Source: JBQSUQ01 sp052384575
GTDB lineage: Bacteria > Pseudomonadota > Gammaproteobacteria > Enterobacterales > Pasteurellaceae
DNA length: 64,000 nucleotides
Assembly: GCA_052384575.1 (NCBI GenBank)
Contig: JBQSUQ010000017.1
Direction: 5' to 3' (one strand)
Part shown: positions 1 through 8,335 of the stretch, in pieces
Position numbering within the stretch: the stretch's first letter is position 1
How the letters are laid out: the number at the start of each line of letters is the position of its first letter
Position numbers and translations under genes: made by a program
Notes under the pieces: generated by a model
The model's database searches: none
Seen by the model: only the letters and a program-made list of their open reading frames with translations
What the model was told of the DNA's origin: nothing

Positions 1-1376
1 CTGCTGGCGACTTACGTAATATGGGGTGGGTGGTTGCAACGCCTGATAACAATTACGAAAGTGCGGTTAAGAATGCACAGAAAGTGAACTTTATCGGCTC
101 TGCTGGTATTGAGGTTAAAGGCGAAAACAACGCAACAACAGGCGTTTATGACGTGAAATTAAAACTTTCTGGCGCAGGTAACTTAGTGTTAGAAGACAAC
201 GTTAACATTGGTGAACAACCTGCTCCAACTGGTAGAATTAAATTAGCACCAGATAGCAGCACGAATGGTTTCGTTGGTGCAACTAACGTGATGAACATGG
301 TTAATAGCGCAGGTTTCAAAGCAACAATTGGTAAAGATGCCAAAGACTTTGAAAACGAAGCAGGTAAAACTGATGAGCTAATCAACGCGGGTGATAAAGT
401 TGTGTTCCAAGCAGGTAAAAACTTGAAAGTGAAACAAGAACAGCCTGATGCAACCACGACTAAGTTTACTTATGCGTTAGAAGATCAAGTTACCCTTGGT
501 GAGAAAGGTGAGCCAGGTCAAAATGGTCAACCAGGCAAACCAGGTAAAGATGGTTTCATTGGTGTCAACGGTAAAGATGGTTCAGCAGTAGCAATCAACG
601 GTAAAGATGGTTCTATTGGCTTAACTGGTTCGAAAGGTAAAGACGGTAAAGACGGCGCTTCTGCGAAAATCAGCGTAGGCGAAGGTCCTTCTGATTTAGC
701 GAATGCAAAAGGTCGTGATGGTCGTGACGGTACAGAGAAAAAACCACGTATCGTTTATCAACCAGTTGATAAAAACGGTACACCGAAAGGCGAGCCAGAA
801 CAAGTAGCAACCTTAAACGATGGTTTACGCTTTACTGGTGATGATGGTAAAGAAGTGAAACGCCCATTAAATTCACTATTAAGTGTGAAAGGTGGTGCGA
901 AAGGTCAATTAACCGAAGGTAACATTGGTGTAACTTCTGATCCAAATACTGGCGCATTAAATGTGAAATTGGCAAAAGACATTGATCTTGGTCCAAGCGG
1001 TAGCATTAAAGCAGGCGGTGTAACCATTAACAACAATGGTATCAACTCAGGTGGTAAACGAATCACTAACGTTGCACCAGGTAAAGCACCAACTGACGCA
1101 GTGAACGTAAGCCAATTAAAAGGCGAAATGAAAAACGTACACAAAGGCTATCGTGCTGGTGTCGCAGGTGCGAACGCAGCTGCAGGCTTACCACAAGTTT
1201 ACTTACCAGGTAAATCAATGGTAGCAGCCTCTGCGGGTACTTTCAAAGGACAAGCAGCTCTTGCGGTTGGTTACTCACGCGCAAGCGATAACGGCAAATT
1301 ATTGCTGAAAATCCAAGGTAACACCAACAGCCAAGGTGATATTGGTGGTTCTGTGGGTCTAGGTTACCAATGGTAA
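1..1376 (+). CDS. Trimeric autotransporter adhesin, C-terminal part (5' end outside window)
   Basis: The reading frame is already open at base 3, so this is the last 457 residues of a larger surface protein. It begins in a stalk/neck repeat (GWVVATPDNN) like those of Hia/Hsf and YadA proteins. A collagen-like Gly-X-Y stretch follows at about bases 500-740 (GEKGEPGQNGQPGKPGKDG, then GKDG and GRDG repeats). A neck motif (ITNVAPGKAPTDAVNVSQLKG, split here only by notation) lies near base 1060. The end is a YadA-type membrane anchor of about 75 residues finishing in Y-Q-W, where the terminal aromatic is the usual outer-membrane beta-barrel signal. By family, the anchor trimerises in the outer membrane and exports the stalk and head, which bind host surfaces. 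The head is not visible. A strong terminator follows directly. Its 3' part resembles the next gene downstream, which suggests tandem duplication. Confidence 0.93.
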   Translation, partial: AGDLRNMGWVVATPDNNYESAVKNAQKVNFIGSAGIEVKGENNATTGVYDVKLKLSGAGNLVLEDNVNIGEQPAPTGRIKLAPDSSTNGFVGATNVMNMVNSAGFKATIGKDAKDFENEAGKTDELINAGDKVVFQAGKNLKVKQEQPDATTTKFTYALEDQVTLGEKGEPGQNGQPGKPGKDGFIGVNGKDGSAVAINGKDGSIGLTGSKGKDGKDGASAKISVGEGPSDLANAKGRDGRDGTEKKPRIVYQPVDKNGTPKGEPEQVATLNDGLRFTGDDGKEVKRPLNSLLSVKGGAKGQLTEGNIGVTSDPNTGALNVKLAKDIDLGPSGSIKAGGVTINNNGINSGGKRITNVAPGKAPTDAVNVSQLKGEMKNVHKGYRAGVAGANAAAGLPQVYLPGKSMVAASAGTFKGQAALAVGYSRASDNGKLLLKIQGNTNSQGDIGGSVGLGYQW

Positions 1377-1393
1377 TTTAATCTAGCTTAATG

Positions 1394-1426
1394 AAAAGGC
1401 TTAACCTGAAGGGTTAAGCCTTTTTT
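1394..1426 (+). terminator. Rho-independent terminator after first adhesin gene
   Basis: An 11-bp perfect stem (AAGGCTTAACC / GGTTAAGCCTT) with a short loop is followed by a T run, 17 bases after the stop codon. The same stem core recurs after the other two adhesin genes. Confidence 0.9.
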
Positions 1427-1490
1427 GTTCTGTAAATAAAGAAAAACTGCGGTGAAATTTACCGCACTTTTCTTGTTATGACTTATTTAA

Positions 1491-1569
1491 GTAGGAACAC
1501 CGTACTGGTGTCCATAAACAACATTCAAAGTGCATTCAAAATCACAGGACGCGAGCGTCGCGTCCCTAC
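1491..1569. repeat. REP-like palindromic element, copy 1 (two hairpins)
   Basis: The left hairpin (1491-1513) pairs GGAACACC-like and GGTGTCC arms. The right hairpin (1547-1569) is GGACGCG-AGCGT-CGCGTCC followed by CTAC. The right hairpin recurs base for base at 58376-58398, and versions of the left hairpin recur at 58317-58339 and 60142-60164. Bases 1441-1540 also resemble 60091-60190 as a block, including the preceding uptake-signal hairpin. Confidence 0.75.
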
Positions 1570-1971
1570 GGGTTCTCAATCTGCTCGTTCGCAATTCCCC
1601 CAATCCAAAAAAGCGCTGTGAAATTTACCTCAGTTTTGTTGTCTATCTTAATAAAAATATTGTAAGTTTTTTATTTTTTAAGGGAAAATCATTGAAACTT
1701 AAGTAAGTTTGTACAAACTTAGTAGCCAGCTAATTTTTAATCAGTTACAACGTCAGATCAGTTTGCGAAAAGTAAGCTGGTTTGTTTTTTGGGGATGAAC
1801 GTAGGGAATACAGTCACCAAGCAAAAACGCACGAATATTATCGTAATAAGATGAGCGACTGCATAAAAAATAAAACACACTAATTTTGTAAAGATATGTA
1901 ATTTTTATTGTGGGTTTGTACTGCAACAGATAATATTGCATAACTATTTTGACAATCCAATAAGGTAATTT

Positions 1972-4900
1972 ATGAACAATATTTTTAAAGTTATTTGGAA
2001 TCACGCAACACAAACGTGGGTTGCTGTTTCAGAATTACAATCAGCTAAAGGGAAAACTAAATCAAGTACAAAAGCCGTTATAGCTGCCGTGGCAAGTTTA
2101 GTAGTTGTTGATGCTTTAGCAGTAACTGGTGGTACCGTTGGAACGGCAACCACTTCTTTAACTGCTAAACCAATTGAATATGATAGCAATACAAATAAAG
2201 TATATTCAGGAAACGCTGCTAAAGGTCCTTTACAGGTAGGGGGTGATGTTTCAGCTATTGAACGTCCAAATGAGGTTTATATTTCTACCCCCGTATCGAC
2301 TGATCAGAATCTATCTCCTTCAGAGCGTACTGCGATTTTAATTGGTAAAGGTGCTTCATTCAAATCTAATATTGAAAATTCAGCACTTGCATCTTATGGT
2401 GCAATTATTATTGGTACAAATGCTACGGTAGAAAGTTCATCAGCCACTGCTAGAAAGGACTCTTCTAAAGTAGGTGGATATAGTATTATGAATGTCGGAC
2501 CTAGTATTGCGATCGGTTCTGAAGCGAAAACAATAGTACCAACCGCTGCTGATGTTGTTAGCTATAAAACACCAGGTAATGAGCAGTTCTATTCCGATAA
2601 AATTTCAAAAAGAACATTAGATCCAGCCTTAAATAGCAAAATTGATACTGCTGTGACTAATGTACAGATTGACAGTAATGGTTACTTAAGCCAAGCAGTG
2701 AAAACTTCTGCATCTTCAGTTCCTATATATAATGGCTTAGGTGGTAATGTTCAACATCACGGTTATGGTACTGCTATTGCTCTAGGTAATGAAGCAAGAG
2801 CTAAAAGTTCTGCTGTGGCTATCGGTAGTGTTGCAACTGCAGATTTAGGGGTTGCTGTAGGTGCTTTTACTACAGCAAGAGGTTCAGGTACTGCGGTTGG
2901 TATGGCTGCTGCAGCGGTAGGGGCTAACAGTATGGCTTTAGGTCGCCAAGCAGCTGGTGCGGGTGATTATGCTCAAGCCATTGGTGCAGCTTCATCAGCA
3001 ACAGGTAAAGGAAGTATTGCACTTGGTGTTATTTCAACGGCAAAAGGTAAAGGTTCTATTGCAATTGGTAATGGTTTAGGTGATGTAGCTGATACAAATG
3101 AAGGATTTGATAAAATCATCTCACGTCAAACAGCAACGCTTGCTGGTGGTGAGAATGCTATTGTTATTGGTACACAAGCACTTTCTAAATCAAGCAACGC
3201 AAATAGCACAGTCGTAATTGGTAATAAAGCGATAGCTGGTGATAATAGTGAAACTAAAGCAGCAGACAATGCTATTGCAGTGGGTAACACTACGGTTGCT
3301 AAAGAAGCAAATTCAATTGCAATGGGTAACCAAGCACGAGCTGAAGCAGTAAGCTCAACTGCAATTGGTGATAATGCAGTAGTAACTCACAAAGATGCAG
3401 TGTCATTAGGTAGTAATTCAGTTTCCGCAGCAGGTACTTCTGAAAATAGTGCAACAGTAAATGGTGTTACTTATCAAGGTTTTGCGGGTAAAGATGGCGT
3501 TGCTACGAACTCTGGTTTAACTGTTTCTGTTGGTGACGTAGGTAAAGAACGCCAAATTAAAAATGTTGCAGCAGGTAAAATTTCTGCAACTTCAACTGAT
3601 GCAATCAATGGTTCACAACTTTACTTAGCCCTGAATAAAGCTGGCTGGAACTTAGATATCGGTAAAACTATTGGTACAAATGATAGTGATGTAACAGCAG
3701 ATAATGGTGTGGAACACATTGCACCGGGTGAGACTGTGAAATTTATCGCAGGTAAAAACATTGATATTTCACAGAAAAATGGCGAAATTACCATTACTGC
3801 TAATATCACCCCTGCAACACCTACCTCAGTAAATGTAGATGGCACAACCATTAAGAAAGATGGCGATGTGATAAAAGCAAACACTAGCCCAATTACCGTA
3901 ACTTCAACAACACAAGATGGTAATAAACCAACATTTACGACTACTAATCCTGATTCATTAGCGAAAGCTGGTGATGTGCAAAATGTTGCTGAGAAATTAG
4001 TGGCTGAAGGTTTAGATTTCACAGGTAATAACAACGGTGTGACTGTTCACCGTGATTTAGGGACTAAATTGACCATCAAAGGTGGTAACAATGGTGCAGA
4101 TGTTTCTGATAAAAACGTTTATGTACAAGCAGACGCTGCTAATAATGCATTAGTAGTTAAAATTGCTGAAAAACCGCAATTTAAAGGCATTAACTTAAAT
4201 GATGGAACTAACGCGACCAATCCAAATGGCGTGAATATCACTTCAAGTGCTCCAAATACAGTGAATTTCGCTGGAGATAACAATACACCTGTTACGTTAA
4301 CTAACTTAAAAGATAATTTACCAAAAACAGACAATACAACACCAAATCAAGCAGCACCGACTACCCTTACAGAGGGTGATAAGAAAAATGCTGCGACAGT
4401 AAATGATGTGTTAAATGCAGGCTGGAACTTAAAAGGTGACAACAAAAATGTTGATTTCGTTAAACCTTACGATACAGTAAACTTTATTGATGGAATTGCC
4501 ACCGATGTAACCGTAACAAAAAATGCAAAAACAGGTGAAAATGATATTAAAGTCGATGTAAAAGTTGATGGTACAACAATCAAAGTTGAAGGTGATAAAC
4601 TAACCGCAAATACAAGCCCGATTACAGTGACCTCAACAGCACAAGATGATACAGCACCAACATTTACTACTGATAATCCAGATTCATTAGCGAAAGCTGG
4701 TGATGTGCAAAAGGTTGCTGAGAAATTAGTGGCTGAAGGTTTAGATTTCACAGGTAATAACAACGGTGTGACTGTTCACCGTGATTTAGGGACTAAATTG
4801 ACCATCAAAGGTGGTAACAATGGTGCAGATGTTTCTGATAAAAACGTTTATGTAGAAGCAGACGCTGCTAATAATGCATTAGTAGTTAAAATTGCTGAAA

Positions 4901-7900
4901 AACCGCAATTTAAAGGCATTAATTTAAATGATGGTACAGATCCACAAAACAATCCTAATGGCGTGAATATCACTTCAAGTGCTCCAAACACAGTGAATTT
5001 CGCTGGAGATAACAATGCGCCTGTTACGTTAACTAATATAAAAGATAACTTGACGCCTACGGATGATGCAACTAAGAAACAAGCAGCTCCAACTAATCTT
5101 ACAGAGGGTGATAAGAAAAATGCGGCAACTGTTAATGATGTATTAAATGCGGGCTTTAACTTGCAAAATAATGGCAAGGAGAAAGATTTTGTTAAAGCAT
5201 ACGACACATTAAATTTTGTTGACGGTACAAATAGCAAAGTTGTTATTGAAAATACTGATGGTAAAGTCAGCACAATTAAAGTAAATGTAGATGTTGATTC
5301 ACTTAAAGGTGATTTAACTGGTAATGTAAGCGTTAATGAAGATGAAGGAACTACATCAACAACGAATCAGCCTGCGGATAATAAATATGCCACAACAAAT
5401 CAAGTGGTAGAAGCTATCAATAAATCTGGTTGGAAAGCGACTATTGGTCGTGATGACAACGATTTTACAGATGAAGCAGGTAAAAAAGTTGAAGTGATTA
5501 ACCCTGGCGACAAAGTTACCTATCAAGCAGGTAAAAACTTGAAAATTAAGCAAGATGTTGATTCTGCAACTAAAGAAGTTAAATTCACTTATGCAACTAA
5601 AGATGATGTTCAATTCAAGTCAGTTAATATCAATGGAGATAATAACCCGAATGGTGTGAATATGACTTCAACAGCACCAAATACCTTAAATTTAGGTGGT
5701 GATGTGACAGATGGTAAAGCATCACCTGTGACTATCACTGGTGTAGCAGGTAACTTGCCCAATACTTACAACACAGATGCGATTAATAACACCAATCAAC
5801 CAGTTACAAAATCTCAAAATTTACCAGTAGGTGTTGAAAATAAAGTCAATAACGCTGCTACAGTGGGTGATATCCTCAATGTTGGTTGGAACTTGAAAGA
5901 AAACAACAATGTGCGTGACTTTGTGAAAGCCTATGATACTGTGAACTTCGTCAATGGTACCAGCACTATTGCAAACGTAACCACTGCTGATGATGGTAAA
6001 TCAAGCAATGTGACTTTCCATATTGATAAAGGTGATATTAACGTTAATGAAGCAACTGGTGCAGTGTCTGGTCCAGTAACCTCTGAAGAAGCGAAGAAAT
6101 TAGGTGACGCAATTACCAATGCAGAAAATGCATTAAAAGCTGCCCCTGATAATCTAGATTTGAAAAATGCATTAGAGGATGCGAAAAAAGCAGCTGATGA
6201 AGCTGGCTTGAATAAAGTTGCAACAGTACAAAATGTTGCCGATGCAATCAGCAAATCTGGTTGGCAAGCGACTATTGGTCGTGATGACAACGATTTTACA
6301 GATGAAGCAGGTAAAAAAGTTGAAGTGATTAACCCTGGCGACAAAGTTACCTATCAAGCAGGTAAAAACTTGAAAATTAAGCAAGATGTTGATCCTGCAA
6401 CTAAAGAAGTTAAATTCACTTATGCAACCAAAGATGATGTCACTTTCACTAACGTAAACACTAATACCTTAACCGTTGGTGGACCAAAAGCAGATCCTGC
6501 AAAACCGGATCAACCTGGCACACCTGCGGCGAACATCAATGTTGTGGAAGGTCCTGCAACGCTTGATGGTACAAAACCTGATGATAAATTGGTGCGTATC
6601 CAATATCAGCCAGTGGATAAAAATGGTAACCCTGTTGGTAATCCAGAACAACTTGCAACCCTAAATGATGGCTTGAAGTTTGAAGGCAATAAAGGTGATA
6701 TCATCAAGAAAAAACTAAATGATACCGTAGCAGTAAAAGGTTCATTGGCTAATGATGCAGATGCTTCTGCGAAAAATGTTCGTGTTGATAGTAAAGACGG
6801 TGAGTTAATTGTTAAAATTGCAGAAAAACCTGAATTTAAAGGTGTAAATTTGAATGATGGTAAGGATCCAAATAACCAAAATGGTGTCAATATCACATCC
6901 TCTGCACCAAATACCTTAAATTTAGGCGGTGACGTTAAAGATGGAAACATTTCACCTGTTACTATAACAGGCGTTGCAAGTAACTTACCTGATACTTACA
7001 ACCAAAATGCGTTAAACCCTGACAATAAGAAACCTGTAACTAAATCACAAGATTTACCTACTGGTGTTGAAGATAAAGTAAACAATGCTGCAACTGTTGG
7101 AGATGTACTCAACACGGGCTGGAACTTGAAAAATAACGGTGACGCTAAAGATTTCGTTAAACCTTATGACACTGTAAACTTTATCAATGGACAAAGTACT
7201 ATTGCGAAAGTAACGACTAAGCCAGACGGTCTATCAAGTGATGTTACCTTTGATGTTGATTTGGTCGATTTAGAAATGGAAAAACAACCCGTTGATCCAA
7301 CTAAGCCAAATGGTCCGCAACAAGAAACAGGTAAAGTTGTTGTGCCAGTCGATCAAAATGGTAAACCATCTAAAGCGATTGCGACAGCTTCTGATGTAGC
7401 AAATGCAATTAACAATGCTGGCTGGAAAGCAACTATTGGTCGTGATGATACAGACTTCAATGATCAAACAGGTAAAGCAACGAAGCTTATCAAGGCTGGT
7501 GAAACCGTCACTTACAAATCTGGTAAAAATTTAAGAGTGAAACAAGATGGAAATAATATCACTTATGCTTTATCTAACGATGTTGATTTAGGTCCAAATG
7601 GTAGCTTAAAAGCTGGTCCTGTTACTATCAATAACAAAGGCATTAACGCTGGTGGTACGCGTATCACTAATGTTGCACCGGGTAAAGCTCCAACTGATGC
7701 GGTAAATGTGAGTCAATTAAAAGGTGTTGATAAAGGCTTACGTGCAGGTATCGCAAGTGCAATGGCTGGCGCGAACCTATATCACGCAACATTACCAGGT
7801 AAATCAATGGTTGCAGCAGGTGTGGGTACCTATAAAGGTCAGTCTGGCTTTGCAGTAGGTTACTCTCGCTTATCAGACAACGGTAAAATTGGTGTGAAAG

Positions 7901-7965
7901 TGATGCTTAACTCCAACACCCAAGGCGACGTGGGTGCTGCGGCAACAGTAGGTTACCAATGGTAA
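1972..7965 (+). CDS. Trimeric autotransporter adhesin, complete (1997 aa)
   Basis: Surface adhesin of the YadA/Hia class. The N-terminus is an extended signal peptide (ESPR): MNNIFKVIWNHATQTWVA followed by KGKTKS and a hydrophobic core ending near ALAV, typical of very large autotransporters. A YadA-like head of SAVAIG/GSIALG 14-residue repeats spans residues of about 265-480, then a neck (AAGKISATSTDAINGSQL) near residue 535. A long stalk alternates GW-N/K-LK and NAATVNDVLNAG modules. The final 75 residues form the trimeric membrane anchor, ending GYQW. The stalk contains a 243-codon tandem duplication and a second 188-bp duplication. A short helical insert rich in Ala, Lys and Glu sits near bases 6080-6220. 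The frame is intact throughout. ESPR and anchor resemble the flanking paralogues. Host ligand is unknown. Confidence 0.96.
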   Translation: MNNIFKVIWNHATQTWVAVSELQSAKGKTKSSTKAVIAAVASLVVVDALAVTGGTVGTATTSLTAKPIEYDSNTNKVYSGNAAKGPLQVGGDVSAIERPNEVYISTPVSTDQNLSPSERTAILIGKGASFKSNIENSALASYGAIIIGTNATVESSSATARKDSSKVGGYSIMNVGPSIAIGSEAKTIVPTAADVVSYKTPGNEQFYSDKISKRTLDPALNSKIDTAVTNVQIDSNGYLSQAVKTSASSVPIYNGLGGNVQHHGYGTAIALGNEARAKSSAVAIGSVATADLGVAVGAFTTARGSGTAVGMAAAAVGANSMALGRQAAGAGDYAQAIGAASSATGKGSIALGVISTAKGKGSIAIGNGLGDVADTNEGFDKIISRQTATLAGGENAIVIGTQALSKSSNANSTVVIGNKAIAGDNSETKAADNAIAVGNTTVAKEANSIAMGNQARAEAVSSTAIGDNAVVTHKDAVSLGSNSVSAAGTSENSATVNGVTYQGFAGKDGVATNSGLTVSVGDVGKERQIKNVAAGKISATSTDAINGSQLYLALNKAGWNLDIGKTIGTNDSDVTADNGVEHIAPGETVKFIAGKNIDISQKNGEITITANITPATPTSVNVDGTTIKKDGDVIKANTSPITVTSTTQDGNKPTFTTTNPDSLAKAGDVQNVAEKLVAEGLDFTGNNNGVTVHRDLGTKLTIKGGNNGADVSDKNVYVQADAANNALVVKIAEKPQFKGINLNDGTNATNPNGVNITSSAPNTVNFAGDNNTPVTLTNLKDNLPKTDNTTPNQAAPTTLTEGDKKNAATVNDVLNAGWNLKGDNKNVDFVKPYDTVNFIDGIATDVTVTKNAKTGENDIKVDVKVDGTTIKVEGDKLTANTSPITVTSTAQDDTAPTFTTDNPDSLAKAGDVQKVAEKLVAEGLDFTGNNNGVTVHRDLGTKLTIKGGNNGADVSDKNVYVEADAANNALVVKIAEKPQFKGINLNDGTDPQNNPNGVNITSSAPNTVNFAGDNNAPVTLTNIKDNLTPTDDATKKQAAPTNLTEGDKKNAATVNDVLNAGFNLQNNGKEKDFVKAYDTLNFVDGTNSKVVIENTDGKVSTIKVNVDVDSLKGDLTGNVSVNEDEGTTSTTNQPADNKYATTNQVVEAINKSGWKATIGRDDNDFTDEAGKKVEVINPGDKVTYQAGKNLKIKQDVDSATKEVKFTYATKDDVQFKSVNINGDNNPNGVNMTSTAPNTLNLGGDVTDGKASPVTITGVAGNLPNTYNTDAINNTNQPVTKSQNLPVGVENKVNNAATVGDILNVGWNLKENNNVRDFVKAYDTVNFVNGTSTIANVTTADDGKSSNVTFHIDKGDINVNEATGAVSGPVTSEEAKKLGDAITNAENALKAAPDNLDLKNALEDAKKAADEAGLNKVATVQNVADAISKSGWQATIGRDDNDFTDEAGKKVEVINPGDKVTYQAGKNLKIKQDVDPATKEVKFTYATKDDVTFTNVNTNTLTVGGPKADPAKPDQPGTPAANINVVEGPATLDGTKPDDKLVRIQYQPVDKNGNPVGNPEQLATLNDGLKFEGNKGDIIKKKLNDTVAVKGSLANDADASAKNVRVDSKDGELIVKIAEKPEFKGVNLNDGKDPNNQNGVNITSSAPNTLNLGGDVKDGNISPVTITGVASNLPDTYNQNALNPDNKKPVTKSQDLPTGVEDKVNNAATVGDVLNTGWNLKNNGDAKDFVKPYDTVNFINGQSTIAKVTTKPDGLSSDVTFDVDLVDLEMEKQPVDPTKPNGPQQETGKVVVPVDQNGKPSKAIATASDVANAINNAGWKATIGRDDTDFNDQTGKATKLIKAGETVTYKSGKNLRVKQDGNNITYALSNDVDLGPNGSLKAGPVTINNKGINAGGTRITNVAPGKAPTDAVNVSQLKGVDKGLRAGIASAMAGANLYHATLPGKSMVAAGVGTYKGQSGFAVGYSRLSDNGKIGVKVMLNSNTQGDVGAAATVGYQW
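3952..4920 (+). repeat. Tandem 729-bp stalk duplication in adhesin gene 2
   Basis: Bases 3952-4191 and 4681-4920 are nearly identical; I saw only a few substitutions, for example AATGTT versus AAGGTT and GTACAAGCA versus GTAGAAGCA. They are offset by 729 bases (243 codons). Weaker similarity surrounds both copies (VDGTTIK...TSPITVTST before, LNDGT...NITSSAPNTVNFAGDNN after), so the whole stalk module was probably duplicated in frame. Unequal crossover could shorten or lengthen the stalk. Confidence 0.9.
5422..6440 (+). repeat. Second duplicated stalk module in adhesin gene 2
   Basis: Bases 5422-5609 and 6253-6440 are almost identical over 188 bases and encode SGW-K/Q-ATIGRDDNDFTDEAG and the following GDKVTYQAGKNLKIKQD. 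The offset is 831 bases (277 codons), so recombination between them would keep the frame. Confidence 0.88.
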
Positions 7966-7980
7966 TTTAACTTAGTTTAA

Positions 7981-8018
7981 TGAAAAGGTTTAACCTTAAT
8001 GGTTAAGCCTTTTTTATT
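7981..8018 (+). terminator. Terminator after adhesin gene 2
   Basis: An AAAGGTTTAACC...GGTTAAGCCTTTTTT hairpin (one G-T pair) begins 15 bases after the stop. It is the same family of terminator as after adhesin genes 1 and 3. Confidence 0.85.
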
Positions 8019-8042
8019 GTATTAAACATAGCTTGGCATTAT

Positions 8043-8072
8043 AAAAGTGCGGTGAATTTCACCGCACTTTTT
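8043..8072. terminator. Inverted uptake-signal pair forming a hairpin
   Basis: AAGTGCGGT (8045-8053) and ACCGCACTT (8061-8069) form a perfect inverted repeat around a short loop and are followed by T residues. Such paired uptake signals commonly act as terminators in Haemophilus. Confidence 0.85.
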
Positions 8073-8216
8073 CTATCAGCTGAATGGAATTAAAATCATA
8101 GTAATCATTTTTTCAAAGAAACTTTCCTAATTTTATGTTTGCTCTGGAAAATAATTTCGGCGTGCAGTTGATGGTTATATATTTGATTCGTATTGATATT
8201 GTTTGATAATTCTGCC

Positions 8217-8252
<36 letters not shown>

Positions 8253-8335
8253 CTATATATAAAGGATTGTCTTATGGTCTTACCAGTAATGTAATCCAAA
8301 CGTTTACGTCCCTAATTTAGCAAAAGGAAAAAACT

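Larger units (their letters stand above)
1377..1971. other. Intergenic region between adhesin genes 1 and 2
   Basis: 595 bases with no convincing gene. It holds the terminator at 1394-1426, an uptake-signal half-hairpin at 1446-1471 (ACTGCGGTGAAA...ACCGCACTTTT, with the core ACCGCACTT at 1461-1469), and a two-part REP-like palindromic element at 1491-1569. About 350 bases of AT-rich DNA follow and must contain the promoter of the next gene; I could not place a clear -35/-10 pair. A minus-strand frame of 86 codons at 1753-2013 overlaps the adhesin start and has no coding signs. Confidence 0.6.

Noticed and set aside
1547..1569. GGACGCG palindrome as a transcription terminator
   Set aside because: No T tail follows, and the same hairpin recurs at 58376 in a different context, so a dispersed repeat is the better call.
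1753..2013. 86-codon minus-strand frame upstream of adhesin 2
   Set aside because: It overlaps the ESPR coding start, has no ribosome site and no recognisable sequence; ordinary AT-rich chance frame.
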